46,666 nt of DNA from contig CANOEC010000031.1 of assembly GCA_947564735.1 (NCBI GenBank), positions 1 through 46,666 of the forward strand, given 5' to 3'. The notes under the pieces were generated by a model. The model worked only from the letters and a program-made list of their open reading frames with translations. It searched no databases and was not told the origin of the DNA. The position numbers were made by a program, and so were the translations under genes. Shown piece after piece: positions 35,301-43,584 of the stretch; position 1 is the stretch's first letter; every line of letters begins with the position of its first letter. The stretch comes from an uncultured Lachnospiraceae bacterium (GTDB lineage Bacteria > Bacillota > Clostridia > Lachnospirales > Lachnospiraceae).

Positions 35301-35682
35301 TTCCTATTATGTGCTCACAGGATCTACGCCCAAGGAGCAGCGGCTGAAGCTGGTAGAAAACTTTAATAAGGATGAGACAAATGTGTTCTGCATTTCTCTG
35401 AAAGCAGGCGGAACCGGACTCAATCTGACGGCGGCGGACATTGTCATCCATTTCGACCCGTGGTGGAATCTGGCGGTACAAAATCAGGCTACCGACAGGG
35501 CGCACCGGATTGGTCAGACCAATGTGGTGAACGTCTATAAACTGATTATGAAAGATACGATAGAAGAAAATATTGTGAAACTGCAGGAACGGAAAAAGGA
35601 GCTGGCGGAGCAGGTACTGTCCGGCGAGGATTTAGGCACGGGCAGCTTTACAAGGGAGGAGCTGTTGGAACTGCTTGCCTGA
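32362..35682 (+). CDS. SNF2-family helicase with SWIM zinc finger
   Basis: A 1106-residue DNA-dependent ATPase. Near residues 70-90 is a SWIM finger (CFCDCPAFYNYDSICKHC, C-x-C-xn-C-x-H). A long SNF2-associated region leads to the two-lobed motor: Walker A DDMGLGKTLQT near 666, DEAQ box IIDEAQYIKNH near 769, ALTGTPIENRLSELWSIF, and motif VI QATDRAHRIGQ. The GTG at 32362 has GAGGAG six bases upstream; an earlier TTG at 32323 lacks one. Bacterial SWIM-SNF2 proteins probably remodel protein-DNA complexes; the exact role is unknown. Chromosomal copies are common in Clostridia and no defence partner is adjacent. Confidence 0.93.
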   Translation: MLNRQIIQEITGTTIYNRGMELFCQNKVLSFESDELDEEIHMRAVVQGSGKKKYNVELYYNTFYEDLSECFCDCPAFYNYDSICKHCAAVLLEAESRLDIQQTIFDYIEEPGGAGAKRRLSDYIGPEGGRFLPKSRSKETTPVIKELLRHQRMKATLPFMQNAPYEKVSLEPHIKCNENNATVEFKIGMDTKYVLKDVFEFTQNIASCAEHSYGKKLKFHHSLSAFDPLSQKIVQFILGWVSENKEHYIEYNYYSYAVSLAKLRRLPLTGTDFEELLTLFKDTPILIDLNDSGEKIWRQTDDELIRRMQIIGKRDGIEVAPEPLTSFYSTHTVFTFRDGLIYRESKESLAPIQDFLSCLPDLFGSAFYIDKSDIPMFCRELLPLLEKHYVCEKTDFNAADYGVCPALFEIYLDAPQKDFITCKVYAVYGEKKYAVYQKDEENAGRDAVKEIQVGNVVAAYCNAYDEKEHAMVIAGDEDKIYELLTLGIPRLQTLGDVYVSDALKNIRIVSGSKVEVGVSLAGDLLELSMHTDELSREELIEILSKYDKKKKYFRLKNGSFIQTEDEGIGMLLNLRQNLNLTDAQLRKETVSLPRYRALYLEEELQDAQAVTAFRNRPFQELVRNMKTIEENNYEAPASLESTLRPYQFTGFTWLKTLYHNGFGGILADDMGLGKTLQTIAFLLSEYLEAKFTDNRRVLIVTPASLVFNWQNEFSLFAPNLPVKMVTGNADERRDMIYNAQSRDILITSYELLKRDLEAYESVPFFCQIIDEAQYIKNHTTQAARAVKSITAECRFALTGTPIENRLSELWSIFDYLMPGLLYSYQRFRTEIEIPVVQNQDEAAMNRLRKMVRPFILRRLKKDVLTDLPDKLEKCMYANMEGEQQKLYHAHVQRIRMMLDKQTDEEFKTAKIQILSELTKLRQLCCDPALIYEKYESPSAKSALCMDLIHNAVAGGHKVLLFSQFTSMLENLQKDLKDAGISYYVLTGSTPKEQRLKLVENFNKDETNVFCISLKAGGTGLNLTAADIVIHFDPWWNLAVQNQATDRAHRIGQTNVVNVYKLIMKDTIEENIVKLQERKKELAEQVLSGEDLGTGSFTREELLELLA

Positions 35683-35917
35683 TAACAAAAAATAGTCCCC
35701 CAAAAACATGACATACAATCACATGGCATACGATTCGAAGCCTTCACCGTCGATTCAATACATTCTACGGTCGATTCAAGCAGTCTTCTTCGCTGGTTTG
35801 ACAGAAAGGTTTACACTTTGAGTTAGGCATTCTTCCATAGAGACGCCTTGTTGTGTAAATATCATGTTTATCTTCGAGGAAGCGGTGTGGCAGATGCAAA
35901 ACTGGAGGGTGAAAAGT

Positions 35918-36580
35918 ATGGGACTATTTGCGAAAAAGGAGCTTTGCCCGGTCTGCGGCGGAGAGGTAAAGGGACTGTTTCTTACCAAAATCGGCGATAA
36001 AAAGACACTTTGTAAGAATTGTTCAAAACAGATTTCCATGAATAAGGGACTGTTAAAGACGGCAACTCCCGAATTTATACAGGAACATCTGGATGACAGG
36101 AAGAAAAACGCTGAGAAGTACAGTGCATTGCGCTGGGATGTGTTGTATACTGATGTTCCCGGTCTGAAAGTCGGCGTTGACCCGGTTGCCGGATTCTTCT
36201 ATCTGGTTCATGATGACCTGCACGACAATGACAATCCTCTGGTATTCTCTTTTGAGCAGCTCACCGGATATGAACTGTACCGCTCGACCAAGAAAGTAGA
36301 CGATGCAGATACGCCCGGCGCTACCGCACTGGAAAGCGCCTTGTCAGCTCTGTCAGGCATGGCGAATATCATCAAAAACGATAATGAAATGAAATACGAT
36401 TATTTTAAGCTGAAACTGACTATCTCAGATCCCTATTGGCCGCAGCTGGAGATAAAAATTGATTTTGACTTAGACAAACTCTATGGCAGGAACGGATATA
36501 TCGCTTTTGACCGACAGCTTAATACAATCTGTCAGATGTTCAAACATATCATCAGAAAAGAGCCTGTAAACTATTATTGA
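35918..36580 (+). CDS. Zinc-ribbon (DUF4428-like) protein, paralogue 1
   Basis: A 220-residue protein. The N-terminal zinc ribbon has cysteine pairs C10-P-V-C13 and C32-K-N-C35. The rest is a mixed domain ending in TISDPYWPQLEIKIDFDLDK, a segment matched in the neighbour by HFEHPYWPLFM. The start is ATG 35918 with GGAGGG upstream; a longer reading from 35864 lacks one. No enzyme motif is visible. It lies 44 bp before its paralogue. Short repeated motifs (CGATTC type) sit upstream. Confidence 0.75.
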   Translation: MGLFAKKELCPVCGGEVKGLFLTKIGDKKTLCKNCSKQISMNKGLLKTATPEFIQEHLDDRKKNAEKYSALRWDVLYTDVPGLKVGVDPVAGFFYLVHDDLHDNDNPLVFSFEQLTGYELYRSTKKVDDADTPGATALESALSALSGMANIIKNDNEMKYDYFKLKLTISDPYWPQLEIKIDFDLDKLYGRNGYIAFDRQLNTICQMFKHIIRKEPVNYY

Positions 36581-36624
36581 TAAGAAAACCGTCGATTGTA
36601 AAGCATATAATAAGGAGGAGCATT

Positions 36625-37557
36625 ATGGGTCTATTTGATAAAAAGACGCCCTGCGCCATTTGCGGTGGTAAAGTATCTATGTTTCCACGAAAAATTGACG
36701 GTCAGATGGTCTGCGATGAATGCTATGGACATGTAGACTTGTCGAATGAAGTGATGAAGCACATAAGTCTTGAAGAATTTAAAGAATATATGGCTTTCCG
36801 AAAGGAGAACGATCTGTTAAAGCAACGGTTTCAAATCACCCGTCAGGTGGATTTCGGCTGGTTTGACGATAAATTCCTGTTTGATATGAATAACCGCCTG
36901 CTATGCACGGATAAGAAGCTTCGGAAACCTGTTTTTGAAGGCTGGCAAATCAAATCATTTGAAATCAGGGAGGACCAGACGCCTCTGTTCAGGGGCAGCA
37001 ACGAGGGTCTAATCCGCTATACCAGTACTGTGCCCGGACGCATTATGGCTATGGCGCCGCAAATCGAACAGCTTCGGATGCAGATACAGATGCGATACGA
37101 ACTTCAGCGCATGATAGAACACCAGAAAGAAGAAAACCGCAATAGCGAATACTATTCGCTTCCGGATATTACCGTTCCGGTGCCCTTCAAGTCATTCTTT
37201 GTAGAAATTCATTTTGAACATCCATACTGGCCTCTTTTTATGGCAGATATGACCGCCCCCTCCTTCAGCACCTCGAATCTGGATATAAATGACTACCTTA
37301 ATACATATAATGCGGATGTCCAGACTCTGGAGGAACTTGCAAGTGCGCTCATGGAATTGGCTTTCCCCGGCGCACCGGAGCGGACAGTTGCCGCAGAAGG
37401 CGCCGCCGCTGCAAGCAATGGCATATTTCTGGCTTCTGGTATGGCAACAGACACAATGGATGAGATTCAGCGTCTCAAGGACTTAATGGATAAAGGCATT
37501 CTTACCGAAGAAGAATTTACAGTCAAGAAACGTCAGCTGCTTGGCATATCGCTTTAG
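36625..37557 (+). CDS. Zinc-ribbon (DUF4428-like) protein with SHOCT tail, paralogue 2
   Basis: A 310-residue paralogue of the preceding gene, with cysteine pairs C10-A-I-C13 and C30-D-E-C33 and the same PYW core. It has an extra central helix rich in Gln/Arg/Met and a C-terminal SHOCT domain (EIQRLKDLMDKGILTEEEF, ending KKRQLLGI), a short oligomerisation module common at the ends of membrane or zinc-ribbon proteins. The start is ATG 36625 with AAGGAGGAG upstream. It is probably co-transcribed with paralogue 1 and ends before a strong terminator. Confidence 0.78.
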   Translation: MGLFDKKTPCAICGGKVSMFPRKIDGQMVCDECYGHVDLSNEVMKHISLEEFKEYMAFRKENDLLKQRFQITRQVDFGWFDDKFLFDMNNRLLCTDKKLRKPVFEGWQIKSFEIREDQTPLFRGSNEGLIRYTSTVPGRIMAMAPQIEQLRMQIQMRYELQRMIEHQKEENRNSEYYSLPDITVPVPFKSFFVEIHFEHPYWPLFMADMTAPSFSTSNLDINDYLNTYNADVQTLEELASALMELAFPGAPERTVAAEGAAAASNGIFLASGMATDTMDEIQRLKDLMDKGILTEEEFTVKKRQLLGISL

Positions 37558-37604
37558 GTGATACGGGTTTATTTTATCGGCATGTTAAGAACTTACTAAG
37601 GAGT

Positions 37605-37642
37605 AAAAGATACTGCGTTGGCTTATCCGCAGTATCTTTTTT
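37605..37642. terminator. Bidirectional terminator
   Basis: A perfect 13-bp stem AAAAGATACTGCG/CGCAGTATCTTTT with a T-run on the plus side and a symmetrical A-run on the other. It separates the zinc-ribbon operon from the convergent deacetylase. Confidence 0.9.
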
Positions 37643-37734
37643 GTGGAGAATGAGTTCCTTTGGACAGAATTCCGCCGATATTACCTTATAGCCGGCATCA
37701 TTCTGATGGCAGCCTCCAAAACTATAATCATGGT

Positions 37735-38361
37735 TCATTGTATTATCATTTCTTTTGATACGTGAATGGATATCAGCATACACACAATGTCTTCCCGCCC
37801 TGCCACCATATCGCAAATCCTTTGAAACTTTTCAAAGTTGCTTTCTTTCGTATGAAAATCAAATTCATACCCGTGCGCAAACATAAGAAAAAACATGTCC
37901 TTTTCCCCATCGGCATCAATAAACTCCCGAACCTTTTTTATGGCATCCTTTTTGATATGCCAGCTGGTCATTGGAAGTTCCAGCAGATTATCCGGCAGAT
38001 AAAAATCCTTGGCAAAAGATACCGATCTGGCATATGAAATCCCACATTGCTTCAAAATTTTTAAGGTACAGTCATTATATCTGCCGAAGGGATACGCAAA
38101 GCCTCTTATTTCCGTATGAAACATATCCCCCAGCACAGTCTGGTCCGTCTTCACCTGCCTGATACATTCCTCTTCGCTGCAATTTGCCAGATTGACATGC
38201 TCTGCTGTATGAGACGCAATCTCAAAGCCGGAATATACATCTATGATTTCGTCTTTTGGAATGCGGTAATGAATGCTATACTTTAATAATGATATCTTCT
38301 TCTCATCATATTGCGAAAACGGTATTTCCTTAACTCCCAGATTCCCTATTCTGCCTATCAT
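37735..38361 (-). pseudogene. 5'-truncated polysaccharide deacetylase (NodB domain)
   Basis: 208 residues of a NodB-type deacetylase. The metal histidines are present in GFEIASHTAEH (H51, H55), as are the GFAYPFGRYND region and a late histidine in MFAHGYEF. The first strand with the catalytic Asp-Asp (usually FDDG-like) is missing: the reading begins right after where that strand should be. The ATG has no ribosome site, and an A-T palindrome lies just upstream. It therefore looks truncated and probably inactive. An intact gene would be about 45 residues longer. Confidence 0.65.
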
Positions 38362-38366
38362 TTGTT

Positions 38367-38390
38367 TTAATATTAATAAAATAATATTAA
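38367..38390. promoter_or_regulatory. A-T-rich inverted repeat
   Basis: TTAATATTA and TAATATTAA around a six-base spacer, directly beside the truncated 5' end of the deacetylase and 55 bp before the AraC gene. It could be an operator or the scar of the deletion. Confidence 0.4.
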
Positions 38391-38444
38391 TGTAACTATT
38401 GGAACAAAAACAGTTGCTCCTAAAACAATTTTTGATAAAATCAC

Positions 38445-39332
38445 ATGGAAAGGAAATTTGATTTGAAAGCAGTCATCGAGAATATCTTTGCAAATATTAA
38501 TGCCCTGACAGGTCTTAACATTTTTGTTTATGACCAAAATCTTGAATCCATTGATAACCATCACCGCCTGCAAGAAAATTCCATGTACAAAGAACTCCAC
38601 ATAGAAGCCATTATTTCCGCCCTTTCTTCAAAAGAACTGCATAGAGAAACTTTGGATTCCTCTTCGTTGATATATTTATACGGAATCAAAACCGATACAA
38701 ATATCATATTTTTGGGACCGGTAGCACACCACATACTGTCTACATGGGAAATACACCAATATAAAGAAACGCATAAAAATACTGCCGGTTCCTTAATCAG
38801 CTGCAGTGAAGCTTCTACTTATGCGGCAATATCCGGAAATGCTCCCGCGAGTATTGCCTTTGCACAAAGCGATGCATATCTAAAGCTAATCTCAGAATGT
38901 CACTCCGAAAAGGAAATATACGCTATTGCCCATGATGCGGTAATCACATTTACCAAAATGGCTGCACACCACCAGTCAATGGGAACATACAGTTTTACAA
39001 GTATCCGCTGTAAAAAGTTAATTCACGCCGGTCTGTTCAAACCTATCACCCTCTCCTCTCTGGCAAATGAATTGTCTGTCTCAAAAGAATACTTAGCTAC
39101 ATGTTTTAAAAATGACTATGGTATTACAGTGACACACTATATCAACGAAAAAAAATCAGAACTGGCGTGCAAACTTCTTACCAATTCTGATTACTCTGTG
39201 AATGAAATAGCATCTTACTTATGCTTTCATTCCGCCAGCTACTTTATAAAAGTTTTTAAGAATTATATCGGCGTTACGCCAAACGAATATCGGAACCGCT
39301 CTTTCATAACCGGCTTTGACTCTACGGATTAG
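38445..39332 (+). CDS. AraC-family regulator next to the glycan cluster
   Basis: A 295-residue regulator. The N-terminal ~170 residues form an uncharacterised sensing domain, and the C-terminus has two helix-turn-helix motifs (LSSLANELSVSKEYLATCFK, then VNEIASYLCFHSASYFIKVF, ending TPNEYR). An alternative start, TTG 38463 with AAAGGA eight bases upstream, may be the real one. It converges on the GH2 gene and is a reasonable candidate regulator of the glycosidase operon, although this is only positional. Confidence 0.85.
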   Translation: MERKFDLKAVIENIFANINALTGLNIFVYDQNLESIDNHHRLQENSMYKELHIEAIISALSSKELHRETLDSSSLIYLYGIKTDTNIIFLGPVAHHILSTWEIHQYKETHKNTAGSLISCSEASTYAAISGNAPASIAFAQSDAYLKLISECHSEKEIYAIAHDAVITFTKMAAHHQSMGTYSFTSIRCKKLIHAGLFKPITLSSLANELSVSKEYLATCFKNDYGITVTHYINEKKSELACKLLTNSDYSVNEIASYLCFHSASYFIKVFKNYIGVTPNEYRNRSFITGFDSTD

Positions 39333-39447
39333 TTTCAATCCAGAAAGCTAACTAAAAAACTATAAAATTCCCATTAAGCTTTTTCCACCTGCATCTAAAT
39401 AACTCAATAAATCTATTCTTTCGTTCAAATTTCATTATCCATGCAAA

Positions 39448-39489
39448 AAGCCGACAGTGCCCGTATTACAAGCATCAAACTGTCGGCTT
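39448..39489 (-). terminator. Terminator of the glycosidase operon
   Basis: Minus strand: an 11-bp stem AAGCCGACAGT/ACTGTCGGCTT followed by TTTTT, 60 bp past the GH2 stop. It can also end the AraC transcript from the other side. Confidence 0.85.
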
Positions 39490-39550
39490 ATTACTATCAT
39501 CCTGTATAATGTGGAAAATCTCTATTGTATCTTATCTTCTGTTCTATGAA

Positions 39551-42049
39551 TCACTTTTGACAGTAGATTGCTACAACCCTATCTTCATACCCTTCACATT
39601 CTACCGTAACGGTGATTGTCCCTTCTTCCTTACCGGCACGCACCACAGCCAGTACATACCCGTCATAGGTCTTCCAGCAATGATTGTCATACCGGTTATC
39701 CGTAGCCGGGTCAGCGCTTCCCATTCCCTGCAGTGTGCCTGCGCCTTCCACTGTTACCGTGACCGTCTTTTCTGCCTGCAAATTTTTCGTGCCATCATCA
39801 TCTGCAAAGGAAATCATAAGATACGATAAGTCTGCACCACCTGCCTTCAGCTCTGTCCGATCCGCCTCTATACACATCTGCAGCCTGTCTTTTGCCGTTG
39901 CAAGCTTTGTTTCTTCCGCTGCAGCTCCATTCCTGTAATTGACGGCTTTTAAGACACCCGGTTCATAAACTGTCTCAAAGGATGCAAGGTATCCATGCCC
40001 TTCCCCTGCTGGCTTCCTTCCAAGGGATTTCCCGTTTAAGAACAGTTCCACTTCCTCCGCCTCTGAATAAACATTCACGACTGCGCCTTTTCCTTCATAT
40101 CCGTCCCATGTCCAGCTTTCCAGTTCATCCTTCCAGCACCATGCCGAGTGGCTGCCCTTTTCTCCATAATGGTTCACACGTTCCACCGCAATATACGGTT
40201 TCTTTCTGATGCCGTACACAATCTCCCTGAAATAGCTGATCGGACGACGATTTCCGATGATGTCAATATCCCCCATCCCTGCAAGGCTGATCGGCCAGTT
40301 CGCCATAAAGCCGGTTCGTCCGTCATAATAGGTACACCCGGAACCGGCTTCGCCAATATAATCATAACCGGTCCATGTCATGTCGCCAATCACATGGGGA
40401 TATTGTTTTACGAGCCCCCACAGCCGCACGATATCTGACGGAAGCGTCTCCGTTCCAAGGATAACACGGTCCGGGAACAGATCATGCTCCATCCCGTGAC
40501 GCATGGTCAGATAATTATAGCCTGTCAAATCCGTCACCGAAGCAAATTCATTCAAAAGTTCCGTCACGATATGGTTTGTTGCAAAAGCATCCGCCATCGG
40601 TCCTTTCATCAGGTCTGCATTTCCGTTTGCCGCATCCGCGCCTGCATCTGATTTCGGCTGGTTCTCCGGTGACTGCGCCGCCATAAGCTGTTCCATCGTC
40701 ATTCCTGTGATGTCACACATGATCTCGCCCATATGGTCCATACATGCCAGCAGAGCATTGACCGATACCGTGACGTAGCGTGTATCATCCAGCGCATGCA
40801 GTTTATCTGTAATCTTCCGGTTAAGCTGGGCGCCCTTTGGCGTAGCCGCTTCCTGAATCTCATTTCCTGAAATATACATAATGACACAGGGATGGTTATA
40901 ATCCTTTGCCACCATTGCCACCACATCCGCTTCCCAGAAATAAGGAAATTCCTGTGCATAATCATTGTTGTTTTTTGATCTGGTCCAAAAATCAGCCAGT
41001 TCGTCCAAAACCAGCATTCCTTCTCTGTCACAGGCGTCTAACATCGCCCTGCTCATAGGATGGTGGGAGCTTCTGATGCAGTTGAATCCGGCTTTCTTCA
41101 ACAGCTGCACCCTTCTCTCCTCCGCACGTTCCAGAGTCACTGCCCCAATCACGCCATTGTCATGGTGCACACACGCTCCCCTGAGCTTCAACTCTTTCCC
41201 GTTCAGTCTGAATCCCTTAGATGCACTGAGTCTGATTTCCCTGATGCCAAAGTTTTCTTCCGCTTCGTCCAGACATCTTTCGCCATCCAGTGCCTTTACA
41301 TGGCACTGATACAGGTTCGGCTGATTCGTATCCCACAGTGACGGTTCCGGTATCTCAATCCTTGTACGGATATGCTCTAAGTCAAGCCCAAAAACGCTGA
41401 CCGGAAGCTTTGCAGTCTTCTGCTTCCCTGTGCTTAAGTCTTTCAATGTTATTTCCACAGAGGTTTTGATCAGATTTCTCCCTTTGTTATTTAGTGTAAG
41501 CTCCACTTCCGCTACTGCCAGATCATCATCCACCTCCGGCGTTCTAATCCGCAGGCTGTTCTGCGCAATATGTAAAGCTTCTCCCACCAGAATATTTACG
41601 TTCCTGTAAATCCCACTCCCGGAATACCAGCGGCTGTTCTCTTCGGCGGAATTATTGGCAATAACCGTGATTGTATTTTCTGTTCCATAATGCAGGAAAT
41701 CATCGGCACATACACTAAACTCGCTATAGCCGAACGCACATCCGCCTGCATAATCACCATTTATATAAATCCTGCCCTTCCGATAGATTCCTTCAAATTC
41801 TATGAATACTGTCTTTTCCTTCCATTCATCGGGGACAAAAAATTTTTTTGTATAAGTATAACAGCCGCCCGGATAAAACCCTGTCTGGTGCTGATTTTTT
41901 GTATCCTGTGTCCGCTCTTCATGGATCATGGCATCATGGGGCAGCGTCAGCATTTCCGCCGCCTGCTGCATTCCCATCATCACCGCCATCATCGGAGACT
42001 CTCCCGCTTTGGTCATAATCCAGCCGTCATTCCATTTTTGCCTTATCAT
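39551..42049 (-). CDS. Glycoside hydrolase family 2 enzyme
   Basis: An 832-residue GH2 enzyme (beta-galactosidase-like): an N-terminal sugar-binding jelly roll (GGCYTYTKKFFVP, RWYSGSGIYRNV), immunoglobulin-like domain, TIM barrel, then C-terminal beta domains. The acid/base is the Glu in YISGNEIQE (about residue 397) and the nucleophile is probably the Glu in ILGTETLPSD (about 531). The RGACVHHDNGVIGA and CIRSSHHPMS motifs are typical. No signal peptide, so it works in the cytoplasm on imported oligosaccharide. Linkage specificity cannot be fixed. Last gene of the cluster. Confidence 0.9.
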   Translation of the reverse strand: MIRQKWNDGWIMTKAGESPMMAVMMGMQQAAEMLTLPHDAMIHEERTQDTKNQHQTGFYPGGCYTYTKKFFVPDEWKEKTVFIEFEGIYRKGRIYINGDYAGGCAFGYSEFSVCADDFLHYGTENTITVIANNSAEENSRWYSGSGIYRNVNILVGEALHIAQNSLRIRTPEVDDDLAVAEVELTLNNKGRNLIKTSVEITLKDLSTGKQKTAKLPVSVFGLDLEHIRTRIEIPEPSLWDTNQPNLYQCHVKALDGERCLDEAEENFGIREIRLSASKGFRLNGKELKLRGACVHHDNGVIGAVTLERAEERRVQLLKKAGFNCIRSSHHPMSRAMLDACDREGMLVLDELADFWTRSKNNNDYAQEFPYFWEADVVAMVAKDYNHPCVIMYISGNEIQEAATPKGAQLNRKITDKLHALDDTRYVTVSVNALLACMDHMGEIMCDITGMTMEQLMAAQSPENQPKSDAGADAANGNADLMKGPMADAFATNHIVTELLNEFASVTDLTGYNYLTMRHGMEHDLFPDRVILGTETLPSDIVRLWGLVKQYPHVIGDMTWTGYDYIGEAGSGCTYYDGRTGFMANWPISLAGMGDIDIIGNRRPISYFREIVYGIRKKPYIAVERVNHYGEKGSHSAWCWKDELESWTWDGYEGKGAVVNVYSEAEEVELFLNGKSLGRKPAGEGHGYLASFETVYEPGVLKAVNYRNGAAAEETKLATAKDRLQMCIEADRTELKAGGADLSYLMISFADDDGTKNLQAEKTVTVTVEGAGTLQGMGSADPATDNRYDNHCWKTYDGYVLAVVRAGKEEGTITVTVECEGYEDRVVAIYCQK

Positions 42050-42093
42050 AAATGCACTGCTCCTCTCTTGATTTCAGATTAAATTCTCTAAAA

Positions 42094-43554
42094 TTATTTT
42101 AAAGTAAATTCCTTAAAGTCCACTGCACCCTGCCCTTCATATACAAAATAAAGCGCGCATATCCCTGAAATCTTCTCCAATTCTGCGGTATAATCTGACC
42201 AGCCATTTGAAGAAGCCACCGGGATATCAGCTATCTGCCGTTTCTTGGAACGCTCTGTTTCCGAATGCGGTGCTGCATATACTTTCATCCTTCCATTCCC
42301 ATTCCCTCGGCAGGAAACAGTGATCTGTGCCGGATGATCCAGAGCAAAATATTTAAATCCTGCCCTTGCGCCGTCTGTCATATTCGCAATATATTGATCC
42401 CCATCCTTCTCCCTGTCTGTACCACTCTGGGTAAAATAAGGGTGAATTTTCTTCTTATCCTTTTCCCTTACTTTCAGATAGGGGAACGTCCCTTCCCTGC
42501 TTGTCAGCATACAGGCAGTCCTTGCCTCATAAGTTCCGGTTCCTTCTAACGGCCCATTGTTCAGCCCGCAGCTTGTCATTTCCACCTGCGGTATGCTGCC
42601 ATTTGGCAGAATCTCCAGCTTTTCCGCACATCCCTGTCTGGCGCATTTCTGCTTATTGGTCTGACGATGATAAAATACATACCACTCCCCATTGATGTCA
42701 ATCATGCTGCCATGGGTATTTCCTGTATAATTATCTGCTTTCGTTCTATTTTGATAGCCGATATCACCGATGCTGATCAGTGTACCGCCATAACGAAAAC
42801 CGTCTGTCGGGCTGTCACTGACCGCATAGCACAGTTCATGGCTGAGCTGGGAGGAATAGATAAAATAATATTTTCCATTCACTTTCCGCATACTGCTGGC
42901 TTCAAAAAAAGCATGCCCCTCAAAATCTGTCCCTGCCGCTTTTTCATATCCGGGTACGACAAATACCGGATCCTTTTTCATCGTATGCATATCCGCTTCC
43001 AGCTCTATGCAGTAAGCGCCGTCAAGCCGTAATCCACGCATTCCCATCATCGTTTTTAAAAATCCCGGCAACGGTGAAAATCCTGTATATAAATATACTT
43101 TCCCATCATCATCCACCAGAACACCCGGATCGAAGTTGTTGACTTCTCCTTTTTTCTCCCCATAAGGCGTTCCATCCGGCTTCTGCACATACCCAAGGAA
43201 TTCATACTGTCCTGCCGGGCTGTCACATACCGCCACGGAAATCACCGTCAACTGGGCAAATTCATAATATAGGTAATATCTCCCATCCGGTCCCTGCACC
43301 ACATCCGGCGCACACATTACCATCTTCCCTTTTTCGTTCCGCGGGTCCTGCTCCTTACGGTAAATCGTGCCTTCAAACTTCCAGTCCGCAGGATTTTCTA
43401 CCGGCGCCGACCAGCAGACATAATCATTCTCACAAAAATCATTTCCGTTAAACCTGTCATGGCTTCCAAAAATATATACCCTGTCCCCGAAAACTCTCGG
43501 CTCACCGTCCGGCACATATTCATAGCTTGGCAGATATGGATTAAATGCCTGCAT
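42094..43554 (-). CDS. Glycoside hydrolase family 43 enzyme
   Basis: A 486-residue five-bladed beta-propeller hydrolase of the xylosidase/arabinofuranosidase type. EPRVFGDRVYIFGSHDRF is at the N-terminus, NNFDPGVLVDDDGKVYLYTG holds a catalytic-triad aspartate, and the acid glutamate is probably in GHAFFEASSMRKVNGKYYF. The C-terminal part looks like a beta-sandwich carbohydrate-binding domain. The start is ATG 43554, with AAAGGAG upstream, rather than 10 codons earlier. No signal peptide. It lies 30 bp after the symporter gene, in one operon with GH2. Confidence 0.88.
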   Translation of the reverse strand: MQAFNPYLPSYEYVPDGEPRVFGDRVYIFGSHDRFNGNDFCENDYVCWSAPVENPADWKFEGTIYRKEQDPRNEKGKMVMCAPDVVQGPDGRYYLYYEFAQLTVISVAVCDSPAGQYEFLGYVQKPDGTPYGEKKGEVNNFDPGVLVDDDGKVYLYTGFSPLPGFLKTMMGMRGLRLDGAYCIELEADMHTMKKDPVFVVPGYEKAAGTDFEGHAFFEASSMRKVNGKYYFIYSSQLSHELCYAVSDSPTDGFRYGGTLISIGDIGYQNRTKADNYTGNTHGSMIDINGEWYVFYHRQTNKQKCARQGCAEKLEILPNGSIPQVEMTSCGLNNGPLEGTGTYEARTACMLTSREGTFPYLKVREKDKKKIHPYFTQSGTDREKDGDQYIANMTDGARAGFKYFALDHPAQITVSCRGNGNGRMKVYAAPHSETERSKKRQIADIPVASSNGWSDYTAELEKISGICALYFVYEGQGAVDFKEFTLK

Positions 43555-43584
43555 TGCAATCGCTCCTTTCCTCACTACTAACAC

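Noticed and set aside
32323-35682. SNF2 helicase as part of an antiphage island
   Set aside because: SWIM-SNF2 genes are common chromosomal genes in Clostridia, and no methylase, nuclease or known defence partner is next to it.
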